From: Sphingomonadales bacterium
GTDB lineage: Bacteria; Pseudomonadota; Alphaproteobacteria; Sphingomonadales; Sphingomonadaceae
Direction: 5' to 3'
Length of the DNA: 46,654 bases
Assembly (NCBI GenBank): GCA_025360285.1
Contig: JANYCM010000266.1
Location: 1-46,654, forward strand
Shown here in pieces: positions 14,686-22,439 of the stretch. Positions within the stretch are counted from its first letter, which is position 1. Each line of letters starts with the position of its first letter. Below the pieces are notes generated by a model that saw only the letters and a program-made list of their open reading frames with translations, did not search any database and was not told the DNA's origin. Position numbers and translations under genes: made by a program.

Positions 14686-14701
14686 TGCATAGGTCGTGCC
14701 A
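14686..14701 (-). promoter_or_regulatory. Sigma-54 (-24/-12) promoter of the psp operon
   Basis: On the minus strand the sequence is TGGCACGACCTATGCA, matching the RpoN consensus TGGCACG-N4-TTGCA at all but one base, with GG and GC exactly 10 bases apart as required. It lies 58 bp upstream of the ATG at 14627 and in the gap between that gene and the divergent pspF, an RpoN activator gene. This fits the known PspF-sigma-54 control of pspA operons. Confidence 0.88.
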
Positions 14702-14811
14702 ACTGGGGCTGGCGCACTAACTCTTTGAAATTACACGGTCGGATCGGTTACCCAAGGATTTTTCGCCATGAACCCTTGCTGAACATTGGGAAATTGCACT
14801 AACTTGCAGGA

Positions 14812-15882
14812 ATGATCACGCCGGCCGCCCTGATTGGTTCGTCATCGATCTTCCTCGATGCCGTCGAACGTGCCTCGGCGGCGGCGGCGCTCAGCCGCCC
14901 GGTGCTCGTTATCGGCGAACGCGGCACCGGCAAGGAACTGATCGCCGAACGCCTGCACCGCCTGTCCCCGCGCTGGGGCGGGCCTTTGGTGTCGCTCAAC
15001 TGCGCGGCGCTGCCCGAAAACCTCATCGATGCCGAATTATTCGGTTATGAAGCCGGCGCCTTTACCGGCGCCAACCGGGCACGCGCCGGGCGGTTCGAAG
15101 ATGCCGATGGCGGCACGCTGTTCCTCGATGAAATCGCCACCCTGTCGGCTGCCGCCCAGGAACGCCTGCTCCGCGTCGTCGAATATGGCGAACTGACGCG
15201 CATCGGTTCGAACCGCGCGCTGAAGGTCGATGTCCGACTGGTGGGGGCCACCAATGAGGATCTGCCGTCGCTGGTGGAACAAGGCCGCTTCCGCGCCGAT
15301 CTGCTCGATCGCCTGTCCTTCGAAGTCGTCACTTTGCCGCCTTTGCGTGAACGCGCCGAGGATATCGAGGTGCTCGCCATGCATTTCGCCCGGCGCATGG
15401 CGGCGGAACTCGGCTGGCCGCGCTTTCCCGGTTTCACTGCGGCGGCGACGCAATTGCTCGATGCGCATCCCTGGCCCGGCAATGTCCGCGAATTGAAGAA
15501 TGTCATCGAACGATCGCTATATCGCTGGGGCGATCATGCGGCGCCGATCGGCAAAATCATCGTCGATCCCTTTGAATCCCCGTGGCGCCCGGCAAATCTC
15601 CCCAGCTCACGCCCCGCAACGCCCCGTTTGACGCCCCCTGACCGCCCGCAAATCGACCCGGTTTCGGAGGCAAATGCCCTGCCAGCCCCGGCGCTTTCAG
15701 GCGTCAGTGACTTCCGGGCCGCCGTGCTGGCCTATGAACGCGACATATTGCTGGCGGCGCTCGACCGCTGCCGCCACAACCAGCGCCGCACCGCCGCCGC
15801 CCTGGCACTGACCTATGATCAACTGCGGCACGCGCTGAAACGCCACAATATGCTGACGGTGGAAGAGGCGGAGAAAGGTTAA
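14812..15882 (+). CDS. pspF: PspF, sigma-54-dependent activator of the psp operon
   Basis: 356 residues. A single AAA+ domain starts at the N-terminus with no receiver or sensor domain, as expected for PspF. It has Walker A GERGTGKE (35-42), the sigma-54-contacting GAFTGA loop (82-87), Walker B LFLDEI (103-108), the arginine-finger segment (FRADLLDRLSFEVVTLPPLRER) and HPWPGNVRELKNVIERS. A Fis-type helix-turn-helix lies at about 315-350 (RTAAALALTYDQLRHALKRH) after a Pro-rich linker. It drives the psp promoter at 14686-14701 when PspA releases it. The ATG at 14812 has AGGA abutting it, so the exact start is less certain. Confidence 0.95.
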   Translation: MITPAALIGSSSIFLDAVERASAAAALSRPVLVIGERGTGKELIAERLHRLSPRWGGPLVSLNCAALPENLIDAELFGYEAGAFTGANRARAGRFEDADGGTLFLDEIATLSAAAQERLLRVVEYGELTRIGSNRALKVDVRLVGATNEDLPSLVEQGRFRADLLDRLSFEVVTLPPLRERAEDIEVLAMHFARRMAAELGWPRFPGFTAAATQLLDAHPWPGNVRELKNVIERSLYRWGDHAAPIGKIIVDPFESPWRPANLPSSRPATPRLTPPDRPQIDPVSEANALPAPALSGVSDFRAAVLAYERDILLAALDRCRHNQRRTAAALALTYDQLRHALKRHNMLTVEEAEKG

Positions 15883-15907
15883 GGCACTGGTCTTTGGGGG
15901 CATTCTT

Positions 15908-16040
15908 CCTCTCCCGCTTGCGGGACAGGCGACTCGCGCGCCAGCGCGGCGGGTGAGGGTGTTTACTGGTCCCGACGCGAGCCGACACCCTCACCCGGGC
16001 CGACTGCGCCGTCTCTGGCCTCTCCCACAAGCGGGAGAGG
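15908..16040. repeat. Palindromic intergenic repeat, copy B
   Basis: Same plan and orientation as the copy at 10688-10826: an end hairpin CCTCTCCCGCTTGCGGGACA-G, the stretch CGACTCGCG-C-GCGGCGGGTGAGGGTGTT, a central loop, the inverted ACACCCTCACC, then a closing hairpin CCTCTCCCACAAGCGGGAGA-G. It lies between pspF and the end of ispZ and could terminate both. Confidence 0.85.
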
Positions 16041-16064
16041 AAGGTTTCAGAGCGCAACGAACGC

Positions 16065-16637
16065 CTAATCCAGCTTGACCCCATGCCGCGCCAATAAAGG
16101 CGCCTGCGCCACCGCAAAGACCATCGTCGCCGCCGTTGCGCCCCAGACCTTGGCATTGATCCATTGGTCGGTCGTCAATATCTGCCGCAATACTTCATTG
16201 CTGATCGCCATGGCGATGAAGAACAGCGCCCAATTACGTGTCAACTTGGCCCAGCCGGCGTCATCGAGCGACGGCAGCGCCTCGCCCAGCACCAGCTTCA
16301 GGGTCGGCCGTCCGGTGACCAGGCCAAAACCCAGGATAACGGCGAACATGCCATAAATGAGGGTCGGTTTGACCTTGATGAAGGTCTCATCCTGCAACCA
16401 CAGGGTCAGCCCGCCGAACAGCAGGACGATGATGCCGGTCAGTATCAGCATCGCCGGTATGTGCCTGGTTTTCCACCAGGAAATCGCCATCGCCAGCACC
16501 GTGGCAACCATGAAGGCGCCGGTGCCGACAAACACGCCGCCGAATTTGCTGGCACCGAAAAACACCAGCAACGGCCCGAAATCCAGCGCCAGCTTGAGGG
16601 CAGTCGGCAGGGGAGGGCGGCGAACACGCGGAGACAT
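16065..16637 (-). CDS. yciB: Septation protein A homologue (IspZ/YciB)
   Basis: 190 residues with about five membrane helices. LKLALDFGPLLVFFGASKFGG and ISWWKTRHIPAMLILTGIIVLLFGGLTLWLQDETFIKVKPT match the YciB family core, notably the LTLWLQDETFIKxKPT segment. GWAKLTRNWALFFIAMAISNEV is the conserved later helix. YciB is an inner-membrane protein linked to cell-envelope integrity and septation. The start MSPRVRRPPLPTALKLALDF is within the usual range. It is divergent from ccmA. Confidence 0.93.
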   Translation of the reverse strand: MSPRVRRPPLPTALKLALDFGPLLVFFGASKFGGVFVGTGAFMVATVLAMAISWWKTRHIPAMLILTGIIVLLFGGLTLWLQDETFIKVKPTLIYGMFAVILGFGLVTGRPTLKLVLGEALPSLDDAGWAKLTRNWALFFIAMAISNEVLRQILTTDQWINAKVWGATAATMVFAVAQAPLLARHGVKLD

Positions 16638-16708
16638 TCGCCCGCCTGTAACGGCTTTTGCGCGGTAGCGGAACCACTGGTTTGCGGCGGCGCCGATCGC
16701 ACGCTAGC

Positions 16709-17305
16709 GTGACTTTCGTGTCGCCAATCCCGCCAGAACCGCTCATCGCTCATGGTCTCGCCTGCCGCCGCGGTGGGCGGTTGCTGTTCGAAGGCGTTGA
16801 TTTCACGGTCAATCCCGGCGGCGCCCTGGTGCTGGAAGGCCCCAACGGCAGCGGCAAATCCAGCCTGTTGCGGCTGCTCGCCGGGCTGCTCGAACCCGCC
16901 GGCGGCAACATCTCCGGCGGCGGCGCGCGCGCCTATCTCGGCCATGATGCCGCGCTGAAGCCCCGCCTGCCGCTGGGCAATGATCTGGCCTATTGGGCGC
17001 GGCTTGATGACGGCCTGGACCGGCTGCCGGCGGCCATGGCGGCGATGAACGTCGCCGGCCTTGCCGCCGTGCCCTGCCAGCATCTGTCCGCCGGGCAACG
17101 CCGCCGTGCCGGGCTGGCGCGGGTCGTCGCCAGTGGGGCGCCACTCTGGCTGCTCGACGAACCGACTGCGGGGCTGGATGCTGCCTCTGAACAATTGCTC
17201 GTCGCTGCCGCCGCGCAGCACCGCGCCGACGGCGGCATGATCGTGGCGGCGGTGCACGGCGATATCGGACTCATGGCGCCCCAGCTTTTGCGGCTCGGCC
17301 AATGA
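16709..17305 (+). CDS. ccmA: Heme exporter ATPase CcmA
   Basis: About 198 residues, an ABC ATPase. Walker A GPNGSGKS is at 44-51, signature LSAGQRRR and Walker B PLWLLDEPTAGLD follow, all with the short CcmA length. The family works with CcmB/C/D/E in cytochrome c maturation, releasing heme from CcmE-CcmC. No ATG is available near the domain start; GTG 16709 or GTG 16718 are the candidates, neither with a clear ribosome-binding site. The stop overlaps the ccmB ATG by four bases. Confidence 0.9.
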   Translation: MTFVSPIPPEPLIAHGLACRRGGRLLFEGVDFTVNPGGALVLEGPNGSGKSSLLRLLAGLLEPAGGNISGGGARAYLGHDAALKPRLPLGNDLAYWARLDDGLDRLPAAMAAMNVAGLAAVPCQHLSAGQRRRAGLARVVASGAPLWLLDEPTAGLDAASEQLLVAAAAQHRADGGMIVAAVHGDIGLMAPQLLRLGQ

Positions 17306-17931
17306 TGTTCGTCATGCTTGTCGGGCGTGATCTGCGGCTGATCGCCCGCTCGCCGGCGCTGTGGATGCCGGTGATGTTCTTCGTGCTGGTGGCGGCGCTG
17401 TTTCCCTTTGCCGTCGGCCCCGATGCACGGCTGCTTGGCCGTATCGCACCGGGCATCATCTGGGTGGCGGCGCTGCTGGCGGCGTTGTTGCCCGTCGAAA
17501 CCCTGTTCGCGCCGGATCTGGAGGACGGCACGATCGATCAATTGGCCAGCCGCGGCATCGCCATGGAAGTCGTCGCGGCGGCGCGGCTGACGGCGCATTG
17601 GCTGGGCTTCACCGTGCCGCTGCTGCTCGCCTTGCCGGTCGCCGCTGTGCTGGTCGGCATGGATGGCGCCACCGGCTGGCGACTGGCGCAGGCGCTGCTG
17701 CTCGGAACTCCGGCGCTGGCGGCGCTGGCGGTGATTGCGGCCGCGCTGACCGCCGGCCTGCGCGGTGGCGGCGCGCTCGCCGGGCTGATCATCCTGCCGC
17801 TGGCGCTGCCGGTGCTGATCTTCGGCGTCGGCGCGGCGACGCCGGGGGCGCTCAAGCTGTTGGCAGCGTCCAGCCTGGTGGCCGTGGCAATCGCACCGTT
17901 CGCGGCGGCGGCGGCGCTGCGGGGCGAATGA
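17302..17931 (+). CDS. ccmB: Heme exporter membrane protein CcmB
   Basis: 209 residues with about six hydrophobic helices. The N-terminus MMFVMLVGRDLRLIARSP, the APGIIWVAALLAALLPVETLFAPDLEDGTIDQL segment and the run of small hydrophobic helices near the end match CcmB. It is the membrane partner of CcmA in the cytochrome c maturation system, needed here for c-type cytochromes of respiration and phototrophy. No ccmC, D or E follows; the next gene is convergent. Confidence 0.93.
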   Translation: MMFVMLVGRDLRLIARSPALWMPVMFFVLVAALFPFAVGPDARLLGRIAPGIIWVAALLAALLPVETLFAPDLEDGTIDQLASRGIAMEVVAAARLTAHWLGFTVPLLLALPVAAVLVGMDGATGWRLAQALLLGTPALAALAVIAAALTAGLRGGGALAGLIILPLALPVLIFGVGAATPGALKLLAASSLVAVAIAPFAAAAALRGE

Positions 17932-17982
17932 TCCGGTGCAGGACCCTGTCCCCGCCGACGACGACGGGGACGCCACGCCAAA

Positions 17983-20328
17983 TCAGAAGCGATAACCGAT
18001 GCTGGCCCCGATCAGGCGGCGGTTGGCGCCTGTCACGAGGGGCGACGACACCGAATAATTGACTGAATCGAAGAAGCGGACCGCCGCCACCGGGGTCGCC
18101 ACGTCAAAGACATTGTTGGCGAAGGCCTGGAGGGTGAGGCCGTTCCAGCGTACCGCGGCGCGCAGATCGACACTGGTGAAGCTGCCGAAGCTTTGCAGAT
18201 TGTCGGCCCGCACGAAGGACTGCGACTGATATTGCACATCGCCGCGCAGTTCCAGGGTCGCCTTGTCACCCAGCGGTACGGTGATCTTGGGGCTGACCGT
18301 CAGTTTGTGATCGGGCACATAGGGCAGATGCTTGCCGTCGAAGCTGATCGCCGGCAGCCCGGCCAGCGCCAGGGTCTGCGCCAGCGAATCATCGATGAAA
18401 CGGGTGTAGCGCGCATGGGTATAGGCGTAATTGCCCGACAGGGTGAACCAGTCGGTCAGCTTTGCCGCCAGTTCAACTTCGGCACCATAGACATGCGACG
18501 CCGCGACATTGCAGGTATAGGTGCGGTTGGTCGATGAACCACCGGCAGCGACCGGGGCCTGGCAGGCGGCCTGCTGGTTCAGCCAGTTCATGTAATAGCC
18601 GGCGACGTTGAAGCGCAGGCGCCGATCGAACAGGTCGCTTTTGTAACCCACTTCGAAATTATTGCTGTATTCGGGCTTGTAGGTGTTGTTGCCCTGGATG
18701 TTGAGGCCGGTGTTGAAGCCGCCGGTCTTGGCGCCGCGAGCAAAGCTGGCATAGACCATCTTGCTGTCGTCGATCTTGTAATCGAGGATCAGGCGCGGCG
18801 TTGCAAAGTTGAAGTTCAGGCTGTCCGGCGCGCGCAGGGCCGCCGGTCCATTGATGCCGGCCGCGTTGACGAAGACCTGGCTGTAGGTCTGCTTTTCATA
18901 TTCGTAGCGCAATTCGCCGGTCAGGCTCAGCGCCTCGGTCATATGCCAGGTGCCCGACGCAAACAGCGACACCGAACTCGTGCCCACCGACGTCTTGGGG
19001 TATTTGTAATTGGCGGCGGCGGTCGTGTAGTCGGTAATGGCCAGCGTGCCCGGGATGGTGATGCCGCGATCGGTGCCAACGGTGACGTTGTCATAATAGA
19101 ATAGACCGATCAGCCAATCGACCTTGTTCTTGCCCGTTGATGCGAGGCGGAATTCCTGGCTCCAGTCGCGCAGATAGCCGATGTTCGATGACAGGGCGAA
19201 ATCGCTCTTGCCCAGCGGGATCGCCGGCGCGAATGGGAAGCCGAAGTTCGGGCAGCCACCGGTGCGGTCGCAGATCGTGTTGTCGCCATCAAAGGTATAT
19301 TCGGCGTTGCGCTTGGCGAAGGCCGTGATCGAGGTCAGCACCGCGCCGCCGAAATCATATTCCAGCGTGGCGCTGGCGCGGATCGATTCTTCGCGGTCGC
19401 CATAGCTCTTGCCAGGCAGGCCAGGCACCGACGCGGTGTTGACCGTCACGCCATTGGTGGCGATATCGGGGACCTGGCCGATGTAGAGCAGGTTGCGTTG
19501 CTGCGACGCCGATCCGCCCGATGGGGTGCCGAGCGCGCTGTTGTTGCGGATGACGCTGGAGGGCGGCTGGCCATTGTCTTCCTTGGAATAGCTGACGCGC
19601 AGCGTGGCGGTGAAATTTTCGGTCGGGGTCAGTTCGATGGTGCCGATACCACCGTAATTCTTGGCGAAATCGACCTTACCGCCGTCAATGGCACTGGTGT
19701 ACCAGCCATCGAATTCACGATAGAAACCGCCGACACGGACCCGCACCTTGTCGGTGATCGGCGCGCTTATGCTGCCGGCGATCTTGTGCAGGCCCTTGTC
19801 GCCGATCGTGCCTTCGATATTGCCGGTCAGCACGTCCGACGGCCGCTGCGTGACATAGTTGATGGCGCCGGCAAAGGTGTTGCGGCCATACAGCGCCGAT
19901 TGCGGGCCCTTGACGACTTCGATGCGTGCCAGATCATTCAATTCCAGATCGACGCCAGCCTTGCCCGAAAGATAGATACCATCAAGAAACACCCCGACGT
20001 TGAGCTGGCCAAGCGTCTGGGCGACACCGCGGATGATCGGCAACTGGTTCTGGGCACCAAAAAGCGGCGTATAGTTGAGGCCGGGGGTCAGCTTGGCGAG
20101 ATCGGCGATGCGCTCGATCCGCGCCGATTTTATGTCGGCGCTGTCAAAGGCGGAGATGGCGATCGGCACATCCTGGAGCTTTTCAACACGCTTGCGGGCG
20201 GTGACGATGATCTCGGTATCGCCGGTATCGCTGCTGGCAGCGGCCGCCACTTGTTGGGCCAGGGTCGGGGCGGCGTACAGCGGTACCAGCGCGGTGGCGG
20301 CAAGCAACAGGATGCGGGACTTCACCAT
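17983..20328 (-). CDS. TonB-dependent outer-membrane receptor (about 781 aa)
   Basis: A sphingomonad-type receptor. The signal peptide MVKSRILLLAATALVPLYAAPTLA is followed by the TonB box-like TEIIVTARKR, then LQDVPIAISAFDSADIKSARIERIADLAKLTPGL (plug start), IRGVAQTLGQLNVGVFLDGIYLSGKAG and VVKGPQSALYGRNTFAGAINYVT, the plug hallmarks. A 22-strand-type barrel ends IGASIGYRF with the canonical terminal Phe. The substrate is not evident; no transporter or regulator gene is adjacent. ATG 20328 is chosen because GAGG lies six bases upstream; an in-frame TTG at 20343 is the alternative. Confidence 0.92.
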   Translation of the reverse strand: MVKSRILLLAATALVPLYAAPTLAQQVAAAASSDTGDTEIIVTARKRVEKLQDVPIAISAFDSADIKSARIERIADLAKLTPGLNYTPLFGAQNQLPIIRGVAQTLGQLNVGVFLDGIYLSGKAGVDLELNDLARIEVVKGPQSALYGRNTFAGAINYVTQRPSDVLTGNIEGTIGDKGLHKIAGSISAPITDKVRVRVGGFYREFDGWYTSAIDGGKVDFAKNYGGIGTIELTPTENFTATLRVSYSKEDNGQPPSSVIRNNSALGTPSGGSASQQRNLLYIGQVPDIATNGVTVNTASVPGLPGKSYGDREESIRASATLEYDFGGAVLTSITAFAKRNAEYTFDGDNTICDRTGGCPNFGFPFAPAIPLGKSDFALSSNIGYLRDWSQEFRLASTGKNKVDWLIGLFYYDNVTVGTDRGITIPGTLAITDYTTAAANYKYPKTSVGTSSVSLFASGTWHMTEALSLTGELRYEYEKQTYSQVFVNAAGINGPAALRAPDSLNFNFATPRLILDYKIDDSKMVYASFARGAKTGGFNTGLNIQGNNTYKPEYSNNFEVGYKSDLFDRRLRFNVAGYYMNWLNQQAACQAPVAAGGSSTNRTYTCNVAASHVYGAEVELAAKLTDWFTLSGNYAYTHARYTRFIDDSLAQTLALAGLPAISFDGKHLPYVPDHKLTVSPKITVPLGDKATLELRGDVQYQSQSFVRADNLQSFGSFTSVDLRAAVRWNGLTLQAFANNVFDVATPVAAVRFFDSVNYSVSSPLVTGANRRLIGASIGYRF

Positions 20329-20343
20329 GGTCAACCTCGTCAA

Positions 20344-20704
20344 TCACGAACGTTATGCTGACGTCACGTGATAGTGGTGCGGCAAAGTTGTCCAGACAAA
20401 TTGTCCGCGACGACCGTCAACAATCGATAGGTGTGGCGAAAATGCCGCACCCGGTGCTCCGTCAGGCGATGATTTGCAGCGGCATTTTGCCAGGTCGTGC
20501 TGCCGGACCATGCGCCTGGCCTTTGGCCCCCGGCCTTCCGGATTGCTATCAATACTCGAAAAATATTGACTATTATGGAATTCGTCGCGGCAACGGGCCG
20601 GATTCGTACGTCGCCAATCGTTTGCATTCGCGGCGCCAGGCGACGGCCGTTGGAAAAACTTACCAAACGGTCAGTTGGTACCAATGTCCGGTTTTGGCGC
20701 CTGT
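20344..20704. other. Gene-free 361-bp stretch between the TonB receptor and tspO
   Basis: No credible coding sequence or RNA gene is seen. It holds two overlapping palindromes at 20359-20371 (TGACGTCA and TCACGTGA) just upstream of the receptor start, and an AT-rich patch at about 20548-20583, unusual in this GC-rich DNA and possibly promoter-bearing. It forms the left border of the photosynthesis gene cluster. Confidence 0.6.
20359..20371. promoter_or_regulatory. Overlapping palindromes upstream of the TonB receptor gene
   Basis: TGACGTCACGTGA contains two perfect 8-bp palindromes, TGACGTCA and TCACGTGA, sharing three bases. It lies 31 bp upstream of the ATG at 20328, a position where a repressor or activator could act. 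The regulator is unknown. Confidence 0.35.
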
Positions 20705-21190
20705 TCAACCAAAAGGCTGGTTGAGCGCCACCACCGCCTCATTCAACGCGCCGGCAAAGCTGACCCACAGCAGATAGGGCAGCAGCAACCAGGCGGCGAG
20801 GCGCGAAAACCGCCAGCAGACAAGGATCAGCGCGGCGATCGACGCCCATAACAGCCAAACCTCCCACGCCGCGAGGTCCGGGCGGTGAGCGCGGAAGAAC
20901 AGGAAGCTCCACAACAGGTTGAGAAAGCCGTTGAGGGCGAACATGCCAAGCACCGTCGATGCCGTGTCGCGCGTCGGCGCCGCCATCCAGGCGGTCGTCG
21001 CCGAAATCGCGCACAGGCCGAAGATCAAGGTCCAGGCCGGGCCAAAGGCGATATCGGGGGGTGCCCAACTGGGTTGCACCAGCTCATGATACCAGGGCCC
21101 AAGCTGCGTGATCGTCGCCCCCAGCGCGGCGATCAACGACGTGGTCAGCGCCGCAACCGACGCCGGCAAAAGCCAGCGGCCGGGGTTCAC
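20705..21190 (-). CDS. tspO: TspO/MBR family tryptophan-rich sensory protein
   Basis: 161 residues with five membrane helices. GPWYHELVQPSWAPPDIAFGPAWTLIFGLCAISATTAW carries the family's Trp-rich WY--L--PSW-PP----P-WT pattern, and LNLLWSFLFFRAHRPDLAAWEV the conserved LN--WS-LFF. TspO binds tetrapyrroles; in Rhodobacter sphaeroides it lies in the outer membrane and dampens expression of photosynthesis genes in air. It follows bchP by 25 bases on the same strand and is likely cotranscribed with bchG-bchP. Confidence 0.93.
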   Translation of the reverse strand: MNPGRWLLPASVAALTTSLIAALGATITQLGPWYHELVQPSWAPPDIAFGPAWTLIFGLCAISATTAWMAAPTRDTASTVLGMFALNGFLNLLWSFLFFRAHRPDLAAWEVWLLWASIAALILVCWRFSRLAAWLLLPYLLWVSFAGALNEAVVALNQPFG

Positions 21191-21215
21191 CCCGGCCTCC
21201 GCAGCGTCGCCCGGA

Positions 21216-22439
21216 TCATGCCTGGGGCGTGACCGCCGCCTTGCGCCCCGAAAACAGCGCGCCGATCAATTGCGTCGTGTCCTTCAGGAAGATGCGAACA
21301 TGCGCCATCGGCCGTTTGCGGACCAATTCCTTGTTCATATAGGCTTCCCAGGTCAGCTGCTGGATATCGGGGTCGCGGCACAGCTTCACAAAGCGCTCGC
21401 GCATATTATCGCTGCGATACCAGAACCATTGCATCAGGCCGAGCACCAGGAACACCTGGCCATGCGCCTTCATGAAGCGCTTGCGTGCCTGTTTGAGCGC
21501 GGCGGGGTCACCGGTCTTCAGGAACAGGGCGGCGGCATCGGCGGCCATCCGCCCGGCGGTCATGGCATAATAAATGCCTTCGCCCGAGGCCGGCGCCACC
21601 ACGCCGGCCGCATCGCCGGCGACGACGACATCCTTGCCATTGTCCCAGCGTTTGCGGGGTTTCAGCGGGATTGGTGCGCCTTCGACCCGGATGGTCTTGA
21701 AACCATCAAGCCCGGTCTGTTCGCGCAGCCGGGCAACGGCATCGCGCATGGCGAAACCCTTGACGGCGCTGCCGACGCCAACGCTGGTCTTGTCGCCGTG
21801 CGGGAAGATCCAGGCGTAGAAATCCGGCGACAAATGGCCCTGATAATAGATGTCGCAGCGGCCACCTTCGAACCCGCGAAAGCCTTCCGGCGGTGATTCG
21901 ATGACTTCATGATAGGCCGAAACGAACGGCACTTTTTCATTGGCCGGCAGGGCGGCGCGGGCGACGCCGGAATTGCCGCCATCGCAGCCGATGATGACGC
22001 GGCCGCGCACTCGCACTGGCTCACTGCCGCGCGCCATGCCCTTGGGGCGATAGGCAATGACGGCAGTGCCATCGGCATCGCGTTCCAGATCCTCGAAAGT
22101 GCCGTCGATGCGCGTTGCACCATTGGTCGTGGCGCGCACCCGCAGCCATTCATCGAAGATATCGCGGTCCACCAGCCCGACAAAGCCATCGCCGACCGGC
22201 ATGTCGACCGCCTTGTTCGACGGCGCGATCATCCGCGCCGAGGTGGCGCGGGCGCACAACTGATCGACCGGCACGTCGAAATCCTTTAAGAGCCGCGGCG
22301 GCACCGCCCCGCCGCACGGCTTGATGCGCCCGGCGCGATCGAGCAGCAGCACCTTGTGCCCGGCGCGGGCCAGATCATCGGCGGCAGTGGCACCCGATGG
22401 GCCCCCGCCCACTACAATGGCGTCGTACAGATCGGTCAT
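21216..22439 (-). CDS. bchP: Geranylgeranyl reductase BchP
   Basis: 407 residues, an FAD-dependent reductase. The N-terminal dinucleotide fold is DAIVVGGGPSGATAADDLARAGHKVLLLDR, followed by KPCGGAVPPRLL, the family's CGG motif, and GDAAGVVAPASGEGIYYAM, the second FAD motif. BchP reduces the geranylgeranyl tail on bacteriochlorophyll to phytyl in three steps at the membrane. It overlaps the preceding pucC-like gene by four bases. Confidence 0.95.
   Translation of the reverse strand: MTDLYDAIVVGGGPSGATAADDLARAGHKVLLLDRAGRIKPCGGAVPPRLLKDFDVPVDQLCARATSARMIAPSNKAVDMPVGDGFVGLVDRDIFDEWLRVRATTNGATRIDGTFEDLERDADGTAVIAYRPKGMARGSEPVRVRGRVIIGCDGGNSGVARAALPANEKVPFVSAYHEVIESPPEGFRGFEGGRCDIYYQGHLSPDFYAWIFPHGDKTSVGVGSAVKGFAMRDAVARLREQTGLDGFKTIRVEGAPIPLKPRKRWDNGKDVVVAGDAAGVVAPASGEGIYYAMTAGRMAADAAALFLKTGDPAALKQARKRFMKAHGQVFLVLGLMQWFWYRSDNMRERFVKLCRDPDIQQLTWEAYMNKELVRKRPMAHVRIFLKDTTQLIGALFSGRKAAVTPQA

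Noticed and set aside
10688..16040. CRISPR array formed by the repeats
   Set aside because: Only two copies, 5 kb apart, with nested hairpins and no spacer series or cas genes.
20548..20583. Promoter in the AT-rich patch of the tspO-receptor gap
   Set aside because: Only partial -10/-35 likeness on either strand; kept as a note in the gap entry.
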